Shown here: positions 1-9,657 of the stretch, piece by piece
Layout of the letters: each line of letters opens with the position of its first letter
Position numbering within the stretch: the stretch's first letter is position 1
DNA from: Symsagittifera roscoffensis
Lineage: Eukaryota; Xenacoelomorpha; Acoela; Convolutidae
Direction: 5' to 3'
DNA length: 64,000 bases
Assembly: GCF_963678635.1 (NCBI RefSeq)
Contig: NC_087064.1
Span: 3,161,926 to 3,225,925 of the forward strand
Program-made: the position numbers and the translations under genes
The notes under the pieces: model-generated
Told to the model about the DNA's origin: nothing
Database searches by the model: none
The model's input: the letters and a program-made list of their open reading frames with translations, nothing else

Positions 1-648
1 AAATGAGAAAAAATGAGTTTTGATGGCATATTTGAGCTTGCCATAGTCATTTTAGTAGGTATAGAGTATTTAATTGTCAAAATTGGATAAAAATTTTGGT
101 TTTTACAACTTTTTTTTCTCTGGTAACTTACTACTACTTTACTACAAATAAAAATGGCCAAATTCCGAAAAAAAGTCTTGTTTTCTGAAGTGGCCACCAC
201 AAGTGTTTCAATTTTTTGCATGTGACCTTACAAGGGACACTACATATATACTTCAATTAGATCAGTTTTCGGTCCTATAGGTTTGAAGACGACTTTAACC
301 GAATTATCTACCTTTTTCAGTTAACCAAAAAGGTGTTTTTTTGCCTTTTCTCTAAATATGGAAATTTTACGGCTTTGGTCATGAAAACCATTCCGAACAG
401 GTTCAAATTTTGTAGCCTAGTAATTTAACCCAAATGGATCTACTTTTGATGACTTTTTGACAAAAGGGGATTTTTAACGTTTCTGACTCAACTATTTTTT
501 ATTAACGAAAAAAATTGTTTTCTTTTCTATTGTTTCTAATCAAATTGAGACAAACTTAACTTGTTTGGGACGAATTCCAAGTCCAATTCAGCTATTAGTC
601 ACAATTGAAAGTCCATTTACTTGAAAATGAGCTCGAAAAAAGATTTTG

Positions 649-686
649 GGACTGTTTCCGAAAACTTGTTTTCGTTGAAACAGTCC
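649..686 (+). other. hp1, conserved 16-bp hairpin (first of 27 copies)
   Basis: Order: outer arm GGACTGTTTC, inner arm CGAAAA, loop CTTG, inner arm TTTTCG, bulge TT, outer arm GAAACAGTCC. This gives 16 pairs with one 2-nt bulge. Copies start at 649, 4500, 6132, 7763, 9330, 10950, 12554, 14192, 15820, 17450, 19075, 20716, 22348, 23967, 25587, 27211, 28854, 30464, 32082, 33681, 35316, 36964, 38601, 40240, 41872, 48470 and 50124, each 38 nt. The sequence around them varies far more than the hairpin. Stem changes seen are right arm GGAACGGTCC (most A units), GGAACAGTCC (38601), GAGACAGTCC (25587, 33681), inner arm TTTTTG (35316) and left arm ending TTTT (36964). All remain paired as G.U in plus-strand RNA. 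Function unknown. Confidence 0.92.
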
Positions 687-887
687 TCTTCATGAGTCAC
701 TGAAAAACGTAATTAACTTTGTTTTAGAGTACTCTAGAGACTGAACAGGTGTAGCTTCAGTCATTGAAAGTGTCATAAATCTTTTTTGACCATTACTGGT
801 CACATACAGAAAGTTTTGTCACGTTGCTTTTGTGACACCCTACAAAGTTCATCAGATACCGTTTCACAAAACATTAGAGCAGAAAAA

Positions 888-906
888 GAGCACCCTTCGG
901 GTGCTC
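888..906 (+). other. hp2, GAGCACCC/GGGTGCTC hairpin with variable triloop (first of 28 copies)
   Basis: An 8-bp GC-rich stem closes a 3-nt loop and is extended by A-run/T-run pairing, up to 16 bp in type 1 tails. It is followed by GCGAGTGC. Core starts: 888, 4738, 6370, 8001, 9551, 11177, 12793, 14430, 16058, 17688, 19315, 20954, 22586, 24205, 25819, 27450, 29074, 30701, 32320, 33912, 35552, 37199, 38840, 40478, 42110, 47082, 48709 and 50345. Loops are TTC, GAA, GCA, GGA, TGA or ATC. At 14430 and 20954 the left arm is GGGCACCC, which keeps pairing as G.U. Only the copy at 33912 has a pair-breaking change in the core. A shorter relative lies at 3080-3090. The shape resembles a bacterial terminator, but the setting is eukaryotic, so I do not call it one. 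Confidence 0.9.
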
Positions 907-939
907 TTTTTCGGCGAGTGCCACATGCCTTGAAGCTAA

Positions 940-953
940 TGGCCCCCAGGCCA
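940..953 (+). other. Type 1 tail hairpin, TGGCC/GGCCA
   Basis: TGGCC, loop CCCA, GGCCA lies about 35 nt after hp2. The same stem with loop GCCA is in the tail of the unit at 34021, and with loop TCA in the type 4 tail at 47132-47144. Type 2 tails carry a GTTCC/GGAAC hairpin in the same place. Tails with unrelated primary sequence therefore keep a small hairpin between hp2 and the next CTAGGTGG. Confidence 0.6.
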
Positions 954-1042
954 TTGCTGACGAATCAAGCCCATAACACCCATGCACCGCAGGTCACTGA
1001 CCTATCTAGGTGGCCGCGTTCCAGCATTACAAAATTTTTTGA

Positions 1043-1062
1043 GGTGGGGTAGGGGCCCCACC
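1043..1062 (+). other. hp3, class G opening-block hairpin
   Basis: GGTGGGG, loop TAGGGG, CCCCACC: seven uninterrupted pairs. The other classes have different arm sequences at the same place with pairing kept: A 3255-3275, B 9696-9718, C 34060-34080, D 37357-37379, E 11322-11343, F 42252-42281. Confidence 0.75.
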
Positions 1063-2738
1063 GGTACAAGTAATATCCCTCAAATGGACTATAGAGAAAT
1101 TTTGCAAAAAAGTCGATTCTCGAAATTGTCAGGTTAGAATGGTCTAATTTTTTGCATGCGGCCCTAAAATGTCAAATGAATAGGGGTTTCTTTTTGTGAT
1201 TTTTTGACCCAACAATTTTTAACAGGTGTTTGGGCTAATTTGGGCTTTTTGCCCAATTTGGGAAAAGTTTTTATTCTGCTTAATTCTCAAAAATAAGTAA
1301 AAATTTCGATATACTTATGAAAGAACGTCTAAATTGATCTCAGCAGTCCTATCTAACGCACTAATCATCATGGTAGTGAAAGTTTTTGAATCGGAGAAAA
1401 TTGATTTTTTTGACTTTTTTTCACCCATTTTTGAATACTTTTTCAAAATAAAAGGCTTTAACGAAAAAACTTGAAAATAATTTGCATAATTAATTTATTC
1501 GAGCTTAAAGGGCATTGCTCTGGCTTTATTAGCTAAATTGAAAAGTTTCAGCTAAAAATTGGCACTTTTTCAAAACAATCTTTTTTTTCAAAAAATTTTT
1601 AAGTTTTTCATTTCTTTTCAATTTCTTGTTCAGAAATAAAGTTAAAAAACGATTTTTGAGTCAGAGTAAATTTTTTGTTTCCAACCTAATGTACCTTATG
1701 TGGGAGTACTGTTTGTACTAATTTTAGGCCCTCAATCTTGTTTTTAGCCAAGATATTGCTTTCGGAATTCTGTCAAAAAAATCAAAAAAACATGTTTTTT
1801 TGACCTTTCTCAAAATTTTAAAATAAGTGATCCACTTGTTGTTAGCCGCCAGATGAGGTCTCTCAAAACCTCGAAGACTCCAATAAACAGACTGATGAGA
1901 TTTTTTTATAAATTTTTTCAAAATTTGAATTTTTTCATTTTTTTTGAACTTTTCAGCTGAAAAATTATTCTAAGTATCGCCATTTGAAGAAGAAAAAAGG
2001 TTAAAGTTCATAATTTTCTTTCTTTTCTGGAGTTTTTTTTCTTCCAGGCGTGTTATCACGCTGAAAATGGCTCACTTTGACCATCTGTGCAGCTTGTTTA
2101 CGTTCCAGTTTCTCAAGTTGGCTCAAAGGTGCCTCAAGTGGAGGCGACAAGGAAAAATAGCCAAAATGAAAACTTCATAAAATCTACAATTTTCAACATT
2201 TTTTGGTAATTTAAAATGCTAGACCCACTAAGTTGGGTACGCTGAATCGTAATATGCAATTAACTTTAACTTTTTTTCAATTTTGAAAATTACAAGTTTT
2301 TGATTTTTTTTTTGAACATAATTTTTAAATTTTTATTTTTTTTAAAACATTTTACATCATTCTGATGTTTCTTCTGCCAAAGTTTTATAAACGGCTAGAA
2401 CAGGAATCCTCATTACTTATGAACAGTGGGTGGTGCGAGGAAAACTTAAAAAAACTGATTCATTTCTCCCGATTTACAAAAGAAAAAAGAAAAAAAACTG
2501 TTTTTAAATTCATTTGAAAACTTACAATTTTTCTCATCATTATCCCTTACTAGTTTTCACCAACCGCATTTGTAACCGCCTAACATCAGTATCAGTTGTT
2601 CTTGGAAGCATTGATTAATAAAATAATTAAAAAAAAAATTTATACAGCTTCTCATGAGGAATTGAAACCAAGCATTAAGGAAAAAAAAATTGTGAAAAAT
2701 TAAAAAATAACTATCCGGTATCCTGGATCGAGTTAGGA

Positions 2739-2775
2739 TGCTCACTCGGTCCCTCTGGGACCTGTAGAGGGAGCA
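2739..2775 (+). other. Interrupted 14-bp hairpin in the divergent unit
   Basis: TGCTC (2739-2743) pairs with GAGCA (2771-2775), CTC (2745-2747) with GAG (2767-2769), and GGTCCC (2748-2753) with GGGACC (2757-2762) around a TCT loop. It lies about 340 nt before the reduced hp2, in the area where hp1 sits in other units. Its sequence is unrelated to hp1. Whether it replaces hp1 is a guess. Confidence 0.5.
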
Positions 2776-3254
2776 GCCGTAACAGTAAACTCTACGCTTA
2801 AAATCTGAAATCAGCCTGATTGGAATTATGACATTAGCGGAGATCAAATAAGTTTTTGATGTTGTGTTTATATTATGTTAAGTTTTTCTTTCCATTTCCT
2901 TCATTTTCCATTTTACTTTTGCCGAAATCAGTCTTACTACATGCCCGGTATTAGCAAAAACTTGATTGTTTCACACTTTGAAATTTTTGCGTTTTTTGAT
3001 GGTAGTTTAAGTTAAAATTTATCAGAATTTCTCTTAAAAAGTTTTCACCAGGCAAAATTAATTGAGCATTGGCATTTGAGCCCGAAGGGCGCGAGGCTAA
3101 AGTGAATGCGTAGAGTCCGACGTCTTTGCTTGAGGCCATGATATTGGCGCATGACCTTATTGTTTTGGTTTCAGAAAATACCAAAAACAAAAGTAAGTCA
3201 CGTGACCTTGAGGGTGCTAGGTGGCCGCCGCGTCCGGCTATGGCGTTCAGCAGA

Positions 3255-3275
3255 GACAGGGGAAGGGGCCCCGTC
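3255..3275 (+). other. hp3, class A opening-block hairpin
   Basis: GAC, bulged A, GGGG, loop AAGGGG, CCCC, GTC. GGTTCGAA follows directly. The same form recurs in all 17 class A units. The arm pair GAC/GTC is replaced by GGC/GCC, GGCC/GGCC, GTTT/GAAC, GCGCGCC/GGCGCGC or GGT/ACC in the other classes. Confidence 0.8.
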
Positions 3276-4581
3276 GGTTCGAAGGAACATTTACCTTTTA
3301 CCCTTTTCATGCAGAATAAGTCGTGTTCTCGAAAACTGGAGGTCAGAATTCCCTAATTTTTTGCATGCAGCCCCGTATTGAAATTCTAAGGATACACTTT
3401 TGCCCCGTTTTGCCAAAATTTTGTTATGTGTTGACTTATAGAGGGAAATGGCGGGCAAAAATGGTGAAAAACACGTTTTTTGACAAAAATCACCTATTAA
3501 CTCTGTTTTGGTTCAAAAAATGGGGTATATTGACAAGGAATGGATGAAAGTAGACTGTTTGGGAAGCCTAAATATAAAGGTTTGAGAAAAAATTTTTCTC
3601 TCAAAAATTTGAGTTTTTTCAAAAACTGCAACAAAAATGATGGTTTTTTTGTAACTAAAAAGGTGTTTTTTCCATTTTTCTCAAAATGGGTGAATTTTCG
3701 GCTTTAACCCAAAAACCCATTCTGAACAGGTTCATAAAGTGCGTTTTAGTGAAACAATTTGATTGGAACACTTTATTTTGACTTTTTGAAAAAAATTGAT
3801 TTTTCACGTTTCTGACTCAACATTGTATATCAAAAAAACAAAAATTTTAAAAAGTGAGAAAAAATGAATTTTGATGGCTTATTTGAGCTTGCCATAGACA
3901 TTTTAGTAGGTATAGAGTATTTAAACGTCAAAATTGGATAAAAATTTTGGTTTTTACAATTTTTTTTTCTCGGCTATTTTACTACTATTTTACTACAAAT
4001 AAAAATGGCCAAATTTCGAAAAAAAAGTCTTAATTTCGGAAGTGGCCAACAAAACTGTTCTAGTTTTTTGCATGCGACCTAACAAGGACACTACATATAC
4101 ACCCTAATTAGATCACTGCTCAATCCTATAGGTTTGAAGACGACTTTATCCGATTTATCTACCTTTTTGAGTTAACCAAAAAGTTGTTTTTTTTTGCCTT
4201 TTCTCTAAATATGGAAATTTTACGGCTTTGTTCTTGAAAACCATTCTGAACAGGTTCATATATTGTAGTCTAGTGATTTAAGCCAATTGGAGCTACTTTT
4301 AATGAATTTTGAAAAATGGGTTTTTTCACGTTTCTGTCTCAACTTTTTTTTCCAAATAAAAATTTTTTTTATTTTTTCTTTTGCTTCTAATCAATTTGAG
4401 ACAAACTTAACCTCTTTGGGACAAATTCCAAGTCCAATTCAGCTATTAGTCACAATTTAAAGTCCACGTACTTGACAATGGCTTCGAAAAAAAATATGAG
4501 GACTGTTTCCGAAAACTTGTTTTCGTTGGAACGGTCCTCTTCATGAATCACTGAAAAACATAAGTTACTTTGGTTTAGAGT

Positions 4582-4599
4582 TCTCTAGAGACTGATCAG
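4582..4599 (+). other. Two abutting palindromes, TCTCTAGAGA and CTGATCAG
   Basis: A 10-bp and an 8-bp perfect palindrome lie edge to edge between hp1 and hp2. The pair recurs at the same place in most class A and E units and in D units; class B and C units lack the first palindrome. They could be protein-binding sites or simply part of the repeat. Confidence 0.6.
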
Positions 4600-4776
4600 G
4601 TGTAGATTCAGTCATTGAAAGTATGAGAAATCTTTTTCGATCTTTTCTAATCACATACAGAATGTTTTGTGTTGTTGCTTTTGTGACACCTTACAAAGTT
4701 CATCAGATACCGTTTCAGAAAACTTTCGAGCAAAAATGAGCACCCGAAGGGTGCTCCTTTTGCGAGTGTGTTAAGC

Positions 4777-4803
4777 GTTCCCCTGATCCGCCCCCCGCGG
4801 AAC
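4777..4803 (+). other. Type 2 tail hairpin, GTTCC/GGAAC
   Basis: A 5-bp stem spans a C-rich loop containing CCGCCCCCC. A further pairing, CCCCGC with GCGGGG about 35 nt later, is possible. This block precedes CTAGGTGG in the class A units and in the hybrid unit 20. Confidence 0.5.
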
Positions 4804-4846
4804 CCACTCGTCAAAATTCACTTATTTAGCGGGGCCACAGTGACAA

Positions 4847-6479
4847 CTAGGTGGCCGCCGCGTCCGGCTTTGGCGTTCAGCAGAGACAGGGGAAGGGGCC
4901 CCGTCGGTTCGAAGGAACATTTACCTTTTACCCTTTTCATGCAGAATAAGTCGTGTTCTCGAAAACTGGAGGTCAGAATTCCCTAATTTTTTGCATGCAG
5001 CCCCGTATTGAAATTCTAAGGATACACTTTTGCCCCGTTTTGCCAAAATTTTGTTATGTGTTGACTTATAGAGGGAAATGGGGGGCAAAAATGGTAAAAA
5101 ACACGATTTTTGATAAAAATCACCTAGTAACTCTGTTTTGGTTCAAAAAATGGGGTATATTGATAAGGAATGGATGAAAGTAGACTGTTTGGGGAACCTA
5201 AATATAAAGGTTTGAGAAAAAATTTTTCTCTCAAAAATTTGAGTTTTTTCAAAAACTGCAACAAAAATGATGGTTTTTTTGTAACTAAAAAGGTGTTTTT
5301 TCCACTTTTCTCAAAATGGGTGAATTTTCGGCTTTAACCCAAAAACCCATTCTGAACAGGTTCATAAAGTGTGTTTTAGTGAAACAAATTGATTGGAACA
5401 CTTTATTTTGACTTTTTGAAAAAAATTGATTTTTCACGTTTCTGACTCAACATTGTTTATCAAAAAAACAAAAATTTTAAAAAGTGAGAAAAAATGAGTT
5501 TTGATGGCATATTTGAGCTTGCCATAGCCATTTTAGTAGGTATAGAGTATTTAAACGTCAAAATTGGATAAAAATTTTGGTTTTTACAGTTTTTTTTTCT
5601 CCGCTATTTTACTACTATTTTACTACAAATAAAAATGGCCAAATTTCGAAAAAAAAGTATTAATATCGGAAGTGGCCAACAAAACTGTTCTATTTTTTTT
5701 GCATGCTACCTAACAAGGACACTACATATATACCCTATATAGATCACTTTTCGATCCTATAGGTTTGAAGACGACTTTACCCGATTTATCTACCTTTTTG
5801 AGTTAACCAAAAAGATGTTTTTTTTTGCCTTTTCTCTAAATATCGAAATTTTACGGCTTTGGTCATGAAAACCATTCTGAACAGGTTCATATTTTGTAGC
5901 CTAGTGATTTAAGCCAATTGGAGTTACTTTTTGTGAATCTTGAAAAAAGGGGTTTTTCACGTTTCTGACTCAACTTTTTTTTTCCAAATAAAAAAAATAT
6001 AATTTTTTTCTTTTGCTTCTAATCAATTTGAGACAAACTTAACCTTTTTGGGACAAATTCCAAGTCCAATTCAGCTATAGGTCACAATTGAAAGTCCACG
6101 TACTTGACAATGGGCTCGAAAAAAAATATGAGGACTGTTTCCGAAAACTTGTTTTCGTTGGAACGGTCCTCTTCATGAATCACTGAAAAACATAAGTTAC
6201 TTTGGTTTAGAGTTCTCTAGAGACTGATCAGGTGTAGATTCAGTCATTCAAAGTATGAGTAATCTTTTTTGACCTTTTCTAATCACATACAGAACGTTTT
6301 TTGTTGTTGCTTTTGTGACACCTTACAAAGTTCATCAGATACCGTTTCAGATAACTTTCGAGCAAAAAAGAGCACCCGAAGGGTGCTCCTTTTGCGAGTG
6401 CGTTTAGCGTTCCCCTGCTCCGCCCCCCGCGGAACCTTCTCCTTCCAAAGTCACTGATTTAGCGGGGCCACAGTGACAA
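4847..6479 (+). repeat. Unit 3, class A
   Basis: hp1 6132-6169 (GGAACGGTCC), hp2 6370-6388 (GAA), type 2 tail. Its second half shares diagnostic variants, such as TTGTTTATC near 5453 and the CCATAGCCATT stretch, with unit 13 (21063). This indicates a copy or exchange across about 16 kb. Confidence 0.95.
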
Positions 6480-8110
6480 CTAGGTGGCCGCCGCGTCCGG
6501 CTTTGGCGTTCAGTAGAGACAGGGGAAGGGGCCCCGTCGGTTCGAAAGAACATTTACCTATATTACCTTTCGTGCAGAATAAGTCCTGTTCTCAAAAACT
6601 GGAGGTCAGAATTCCCTAATTTTTTGCATGCAGCCCCGTATTGAAATTCTAAGGATACACTTTTGCCCCGTTTTGCCAAAATTTTGTTATGTGTTGACTT
6701 ATAGAGGGAAATGGGGGGCAAAAATGGTAAAAAACACGTTTTTTGATAAAAATCACCTATTAACTCTGTTTTGGTTCAAAAAATGGGGTATATTGACAAG
6801 GAATGGATGAAAGTAGACTGTTTGGGGAGCCCAAATATAAAAGTTTGAGAAAAAATTTTCCTCTCAAAAATTTGAGTTTTTCCAAAAACTGCAACAAAAA
6901 TGATGGTTTTTTTGTAACTAAAAAGGTGTTTTTTCCACTTTTCTCAAAATAGGTGAATTTTCGGCTTCAACCCAAAAACCCATTCTGAACAGGTTCATAA
7001 AGTGTGTTTTAGTGAAACAAATTGATTGGAACACTTTATTTTGACTTTTTGAAAAAAATTGATTTCTCACGTTTCTGACTCAACATTTTATATCAAAAAA
7101 ACAACAATTTTAAAAAGTGAGAAAAAATGAATTTTGATGGCTTATTTGAGCTTGCCATAGACATTTTAGTAGGTACAGAGTATTTAAACGTCAAAATTGG
7201 ATAAAAATTATGGTTTTTACAATTTTTTTTCTCGGCTATTTTACTACTATTTTACTACAAATAAAAATGGCCAAATTTCGAAAAAAAAGTCTTAATTTCG
7301 GAAGTGGCCAACAAAACTGTTCTAGCTTTTTCCATGCGACCTAACAAGGACACTACATATATACCCTATTTAGATCAATTTTCGATCCTATAGGTTTGAA
7401 GACGACTTTACCCGATTTATCTACCTTTTTGAGTTAACCAAAAAGTTGTTTTTTTTGCCTTTTCTCTAAATATGGAAATTTTACGGCTTTGGTCTTGAAA
7501 ACCATTCTGAACAGGTTCATATATTGTAGTCTGGTAATTTAAGCCAATTGGAGCTACTTTTCATGACTTTTGAAAAAAGGATTTTTTCACGTTTCTGACT
7601 CAACTTTTTTTTTCCAAATAAAAAAAAATGTTTTTTTTTTCTTTTGCTTCTAATCAATTTGAGACAAACTTAACCTTTTTGGGACAAATTCCAAGTCCAA
7701 TTCAGCTATTAGTCACAATTGAAAGTCCACGTACTTGACAATGGGCTCGAAAAAAAATATGAGGACTGTTTCCGAAAACTTGTTTTCGTTGGAACGGTCC
7801 TCTTCATGAATCACTGAAAAACAAAAGTTACTTTGGTTTAGAGTTCTCTAGAGACTGATCAGGTGTAGATTCAGTCATTGAAAGTATGAGAAAATTTTTT
7901 TGACCTTTTCTAATCACATACAGAACGTTTTGTGTTGTTGCTTTTGTGACACCTTACAATGTTCATCAGATACCGTTTCAGAAAACTTTCGAGCAAAAAA
8001 GAGCACCCGAAGGGTGCTCCTTTTGCGAGTGCGTTTAGCGTTCCCCTGCTCCGCCCCCCGCGGAACCTACTCCTTCGAAATTCACTGATATAGCGGGGCC
8101 ACAGTGACAA
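6480..8110 (+). repeat. Unit 4, class A
   Basis: hp1 7763-7800 (GGAACGGTCC), hp2 8001-8019 (GAA), type 2 tail. The start carries the CTATATTACC variant also seen in units 16, 18 and 25. It is followed by a class B unit, so a B opening block joins directly onto a class A tail. Confidence 0.95.
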
Positions 8111-9657
8111 CTAGGTGGTCGTCGCGGTCCGGCTTTGTGAATCCTTTAGGCAAGGGTAGGGTTTCCTTGCCGGTCAAACTTTGCATGTAGGTAGAGGACA
8201 AAATTCTAAGATATAACTTGAGAAGGCGTTTTTCCGAAATAACGTTATGAGTTGCACTTTTTGGGGAAAAAGAGGCGTTTTTTTTGGTCAAAATCACGAT
8301 TTTTTTCAAAAATGCCCCAATAACTCAATTTTGGTTGAGAAAATGAGAAAAAGTGATGTTTTTTTTGGACACTAGCACAGTTGAGGGAGTCGAATGGTGT
8401 ATTTTTTGGCAAAATTTTTTTTGCAATTTTTTCGAGATTTTTGATGTTTTTTTGCGGTTTTTTTGAAGTTTTTTGTCAAATTTCAAAAAAGTCAATGTTC
8501 CGGTCGTTTTTCGACATTTTTACTGATCACAAAAAATGATTGTCGTGGCCGAATCAATTTATTGGAGTAAAGAGAGAGAAAACTTGATTCTTGATTTTTT
8601 GAGAATTTTCCCGCCAAAAACTGATTTTTTTACGTTTTTTTCTTTTTTTTTCAAAAAATCACTGTTCTTCTAAACTTTTTTATTATAAACATTTTGCCAG
8701 TTTGTATACCCTAGTGAGCCAAACTTATGACCTAAAAACAAATTTTTTGCTGGTCCATCATAGAAGGCACTTTTTGATCGCCAAATATGAAAAAAAAAAT
8801 TTTTTTGTCAAATTTTTTAATTTTTTTTTCAAAAATTAGCCAAAAAATCATTATTTAACTGGAGACAATTTTTATATACCTCAAAAACCCTTGACAAGTT
8901 AGTTTTGATGCAAAAATTTTCATCAATTTGTTCAAGAGGTTTAGAAGTAATGAAATTTTGATTGTGGTAAAAAAAAGCGTGTTTGTAAATCAAACGTAAA
9001 AGTTAATCGATCATTGTGAGTTGCGAAGTCAAAACGTGCCTAAACTGTAGTAACGCGTCAAAACGGGCCTCTCAGGTATCATCTTTTTCAAACTGAGGTT
9101 TTTGTGATACTTAAAAAAAGAAATAAGTGATTTTTTTGCAGATTTTTTTGATAAACTTAAATTTCTTTCTCGATTATTTGTTTTGTTTTTATTTTAATAA
9201 TATTGTTTTTAACATAGTTGTTATGTGTTTGAACAGTCAATAAACACAAATACATGGGCTGGGCTCTGTAAGTTTAACCAACGCATTAGATTTCTCTTTG
9301 TTTGTATTTGGGATCATAATTTAAAATTTGGACTGTTTCCGAAAACTTGTTTTCGTTGAAACAGTCCATTTCGTAAATCAAAACGTATTTGGTAGTTAAT
9401 TGATCGAGCCACAGAGTGACTTATAAAAATGCCCTTCCAGGAATACAATTTGAGGTATCATGGGAGTTTAACTGAGAACAACTAGAAAAAAAGTTAAATT
9501 TCGGACGAAATATGTAAGATTTAAATCGACTTACAGTTCTCGAGCAAAAAGAGCACCCGCAGGGTGCTCTTTCTGCGAGTGCGTTGAGCGCTGTTCGTAT
9601 TCTTCCCCACGCAATGCAAGTAACTAAAGTCGAGAATAGACCACACAACCCTGCCCC
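8111..9657 (+). repeat. Unit 5, class B, shortened
   Basis: Opening block CTAGGTGGTCGTCGCGG. Compared with the other B units it lacks about 80 bp just after the opening block, which explains its 1547-bp length. The body belongs to the lineage with TTTTCCCGCCAAAA (near 8608). hp1 9330-9367 has the Watson-Crick arm GAAACAGTCC, and hp2 9551-9569 has loop GCA. The tail is type 3 (GCGTTGAGCGCTG). Confidence 0.95.

Larger units (their letters stand above)
1..1005 (+). repeat. Unit 0, 3' part of an E-like unit
   Basis: The first 600 bases match the middle of the class E units at 11284 and 17797, including the CTCTGGTAACTTACTAC stretch. hp1 is at 649-686 with the fully Watson-Crick right arm GAAACAGTCC. 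hp2 is at 888-906 with loop TTC. The tail is type 1, with the TGGCC/GGCCA hairpin at 940-953. The next unit opens at 1006. The start of this unit lies before the window. Confidence 0.9.
1006..3216 (+). repeat. Unit 1, class G, divergent 2.2-kb unit lacking hp1
   Basis: It opens with CTAGGTGGCCGCG and a perfect 7-bp hp3 (1043-1062). The GCATGCGG landmark follows about 150 nt in, as in other classes. From about 1200 to 2950 the sequence is AT-rich and unlike the other units, and hp1 is absent. A branched hairpin lies at 2739-2775. Near the end GCCC-GAA-GGGC followed by GCGAG (3080-3095) is a reduced hp2. The tail (3096-3216) is unlike the others. Small ORFs on both strands are short and have no recognisable content. 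Confidence 0.75.
3217..4846 (+). repeat. Unit 2, class A
   Basis: Opening block CTAGGTGGCCGCCGCG with the A-type hp3 at 3255-3275. hp1 at 4500-4537 has right arm GGAACGGTCC. hp2 at 4738-4756 has loop GAA. The type 2 tail has a GTTCC/GGAAC hairpin at 4777-4803. Two related blocks of about 200 bp, near 3650-3850 and 4160-4360, share CCATTCTGAACAGGTTC and CACGTTTCTG, so the unit contains an old internal duplication about 510 bp apart. Confidence 0.95.

Noticed and set aside
888-906. hp2 followed by a T run read as a bacterial rho-independent terminator
   Set aside because: The setting is eukaryotic, the T run is partly pairing with the A run, and no gene precedes it.
1838-1860. Hammerhead ribozyme suggested by CTGATGAG near 1879
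   Set aside because: No matching GAAA core partner or helices at the required distances, and it occurs in only one unit.
3273-3290. tRNA gene suggested by GGTTCGAA
   Set aside because: No T-stem forms around it, and no acceptor or anticodon arm can be drawn.
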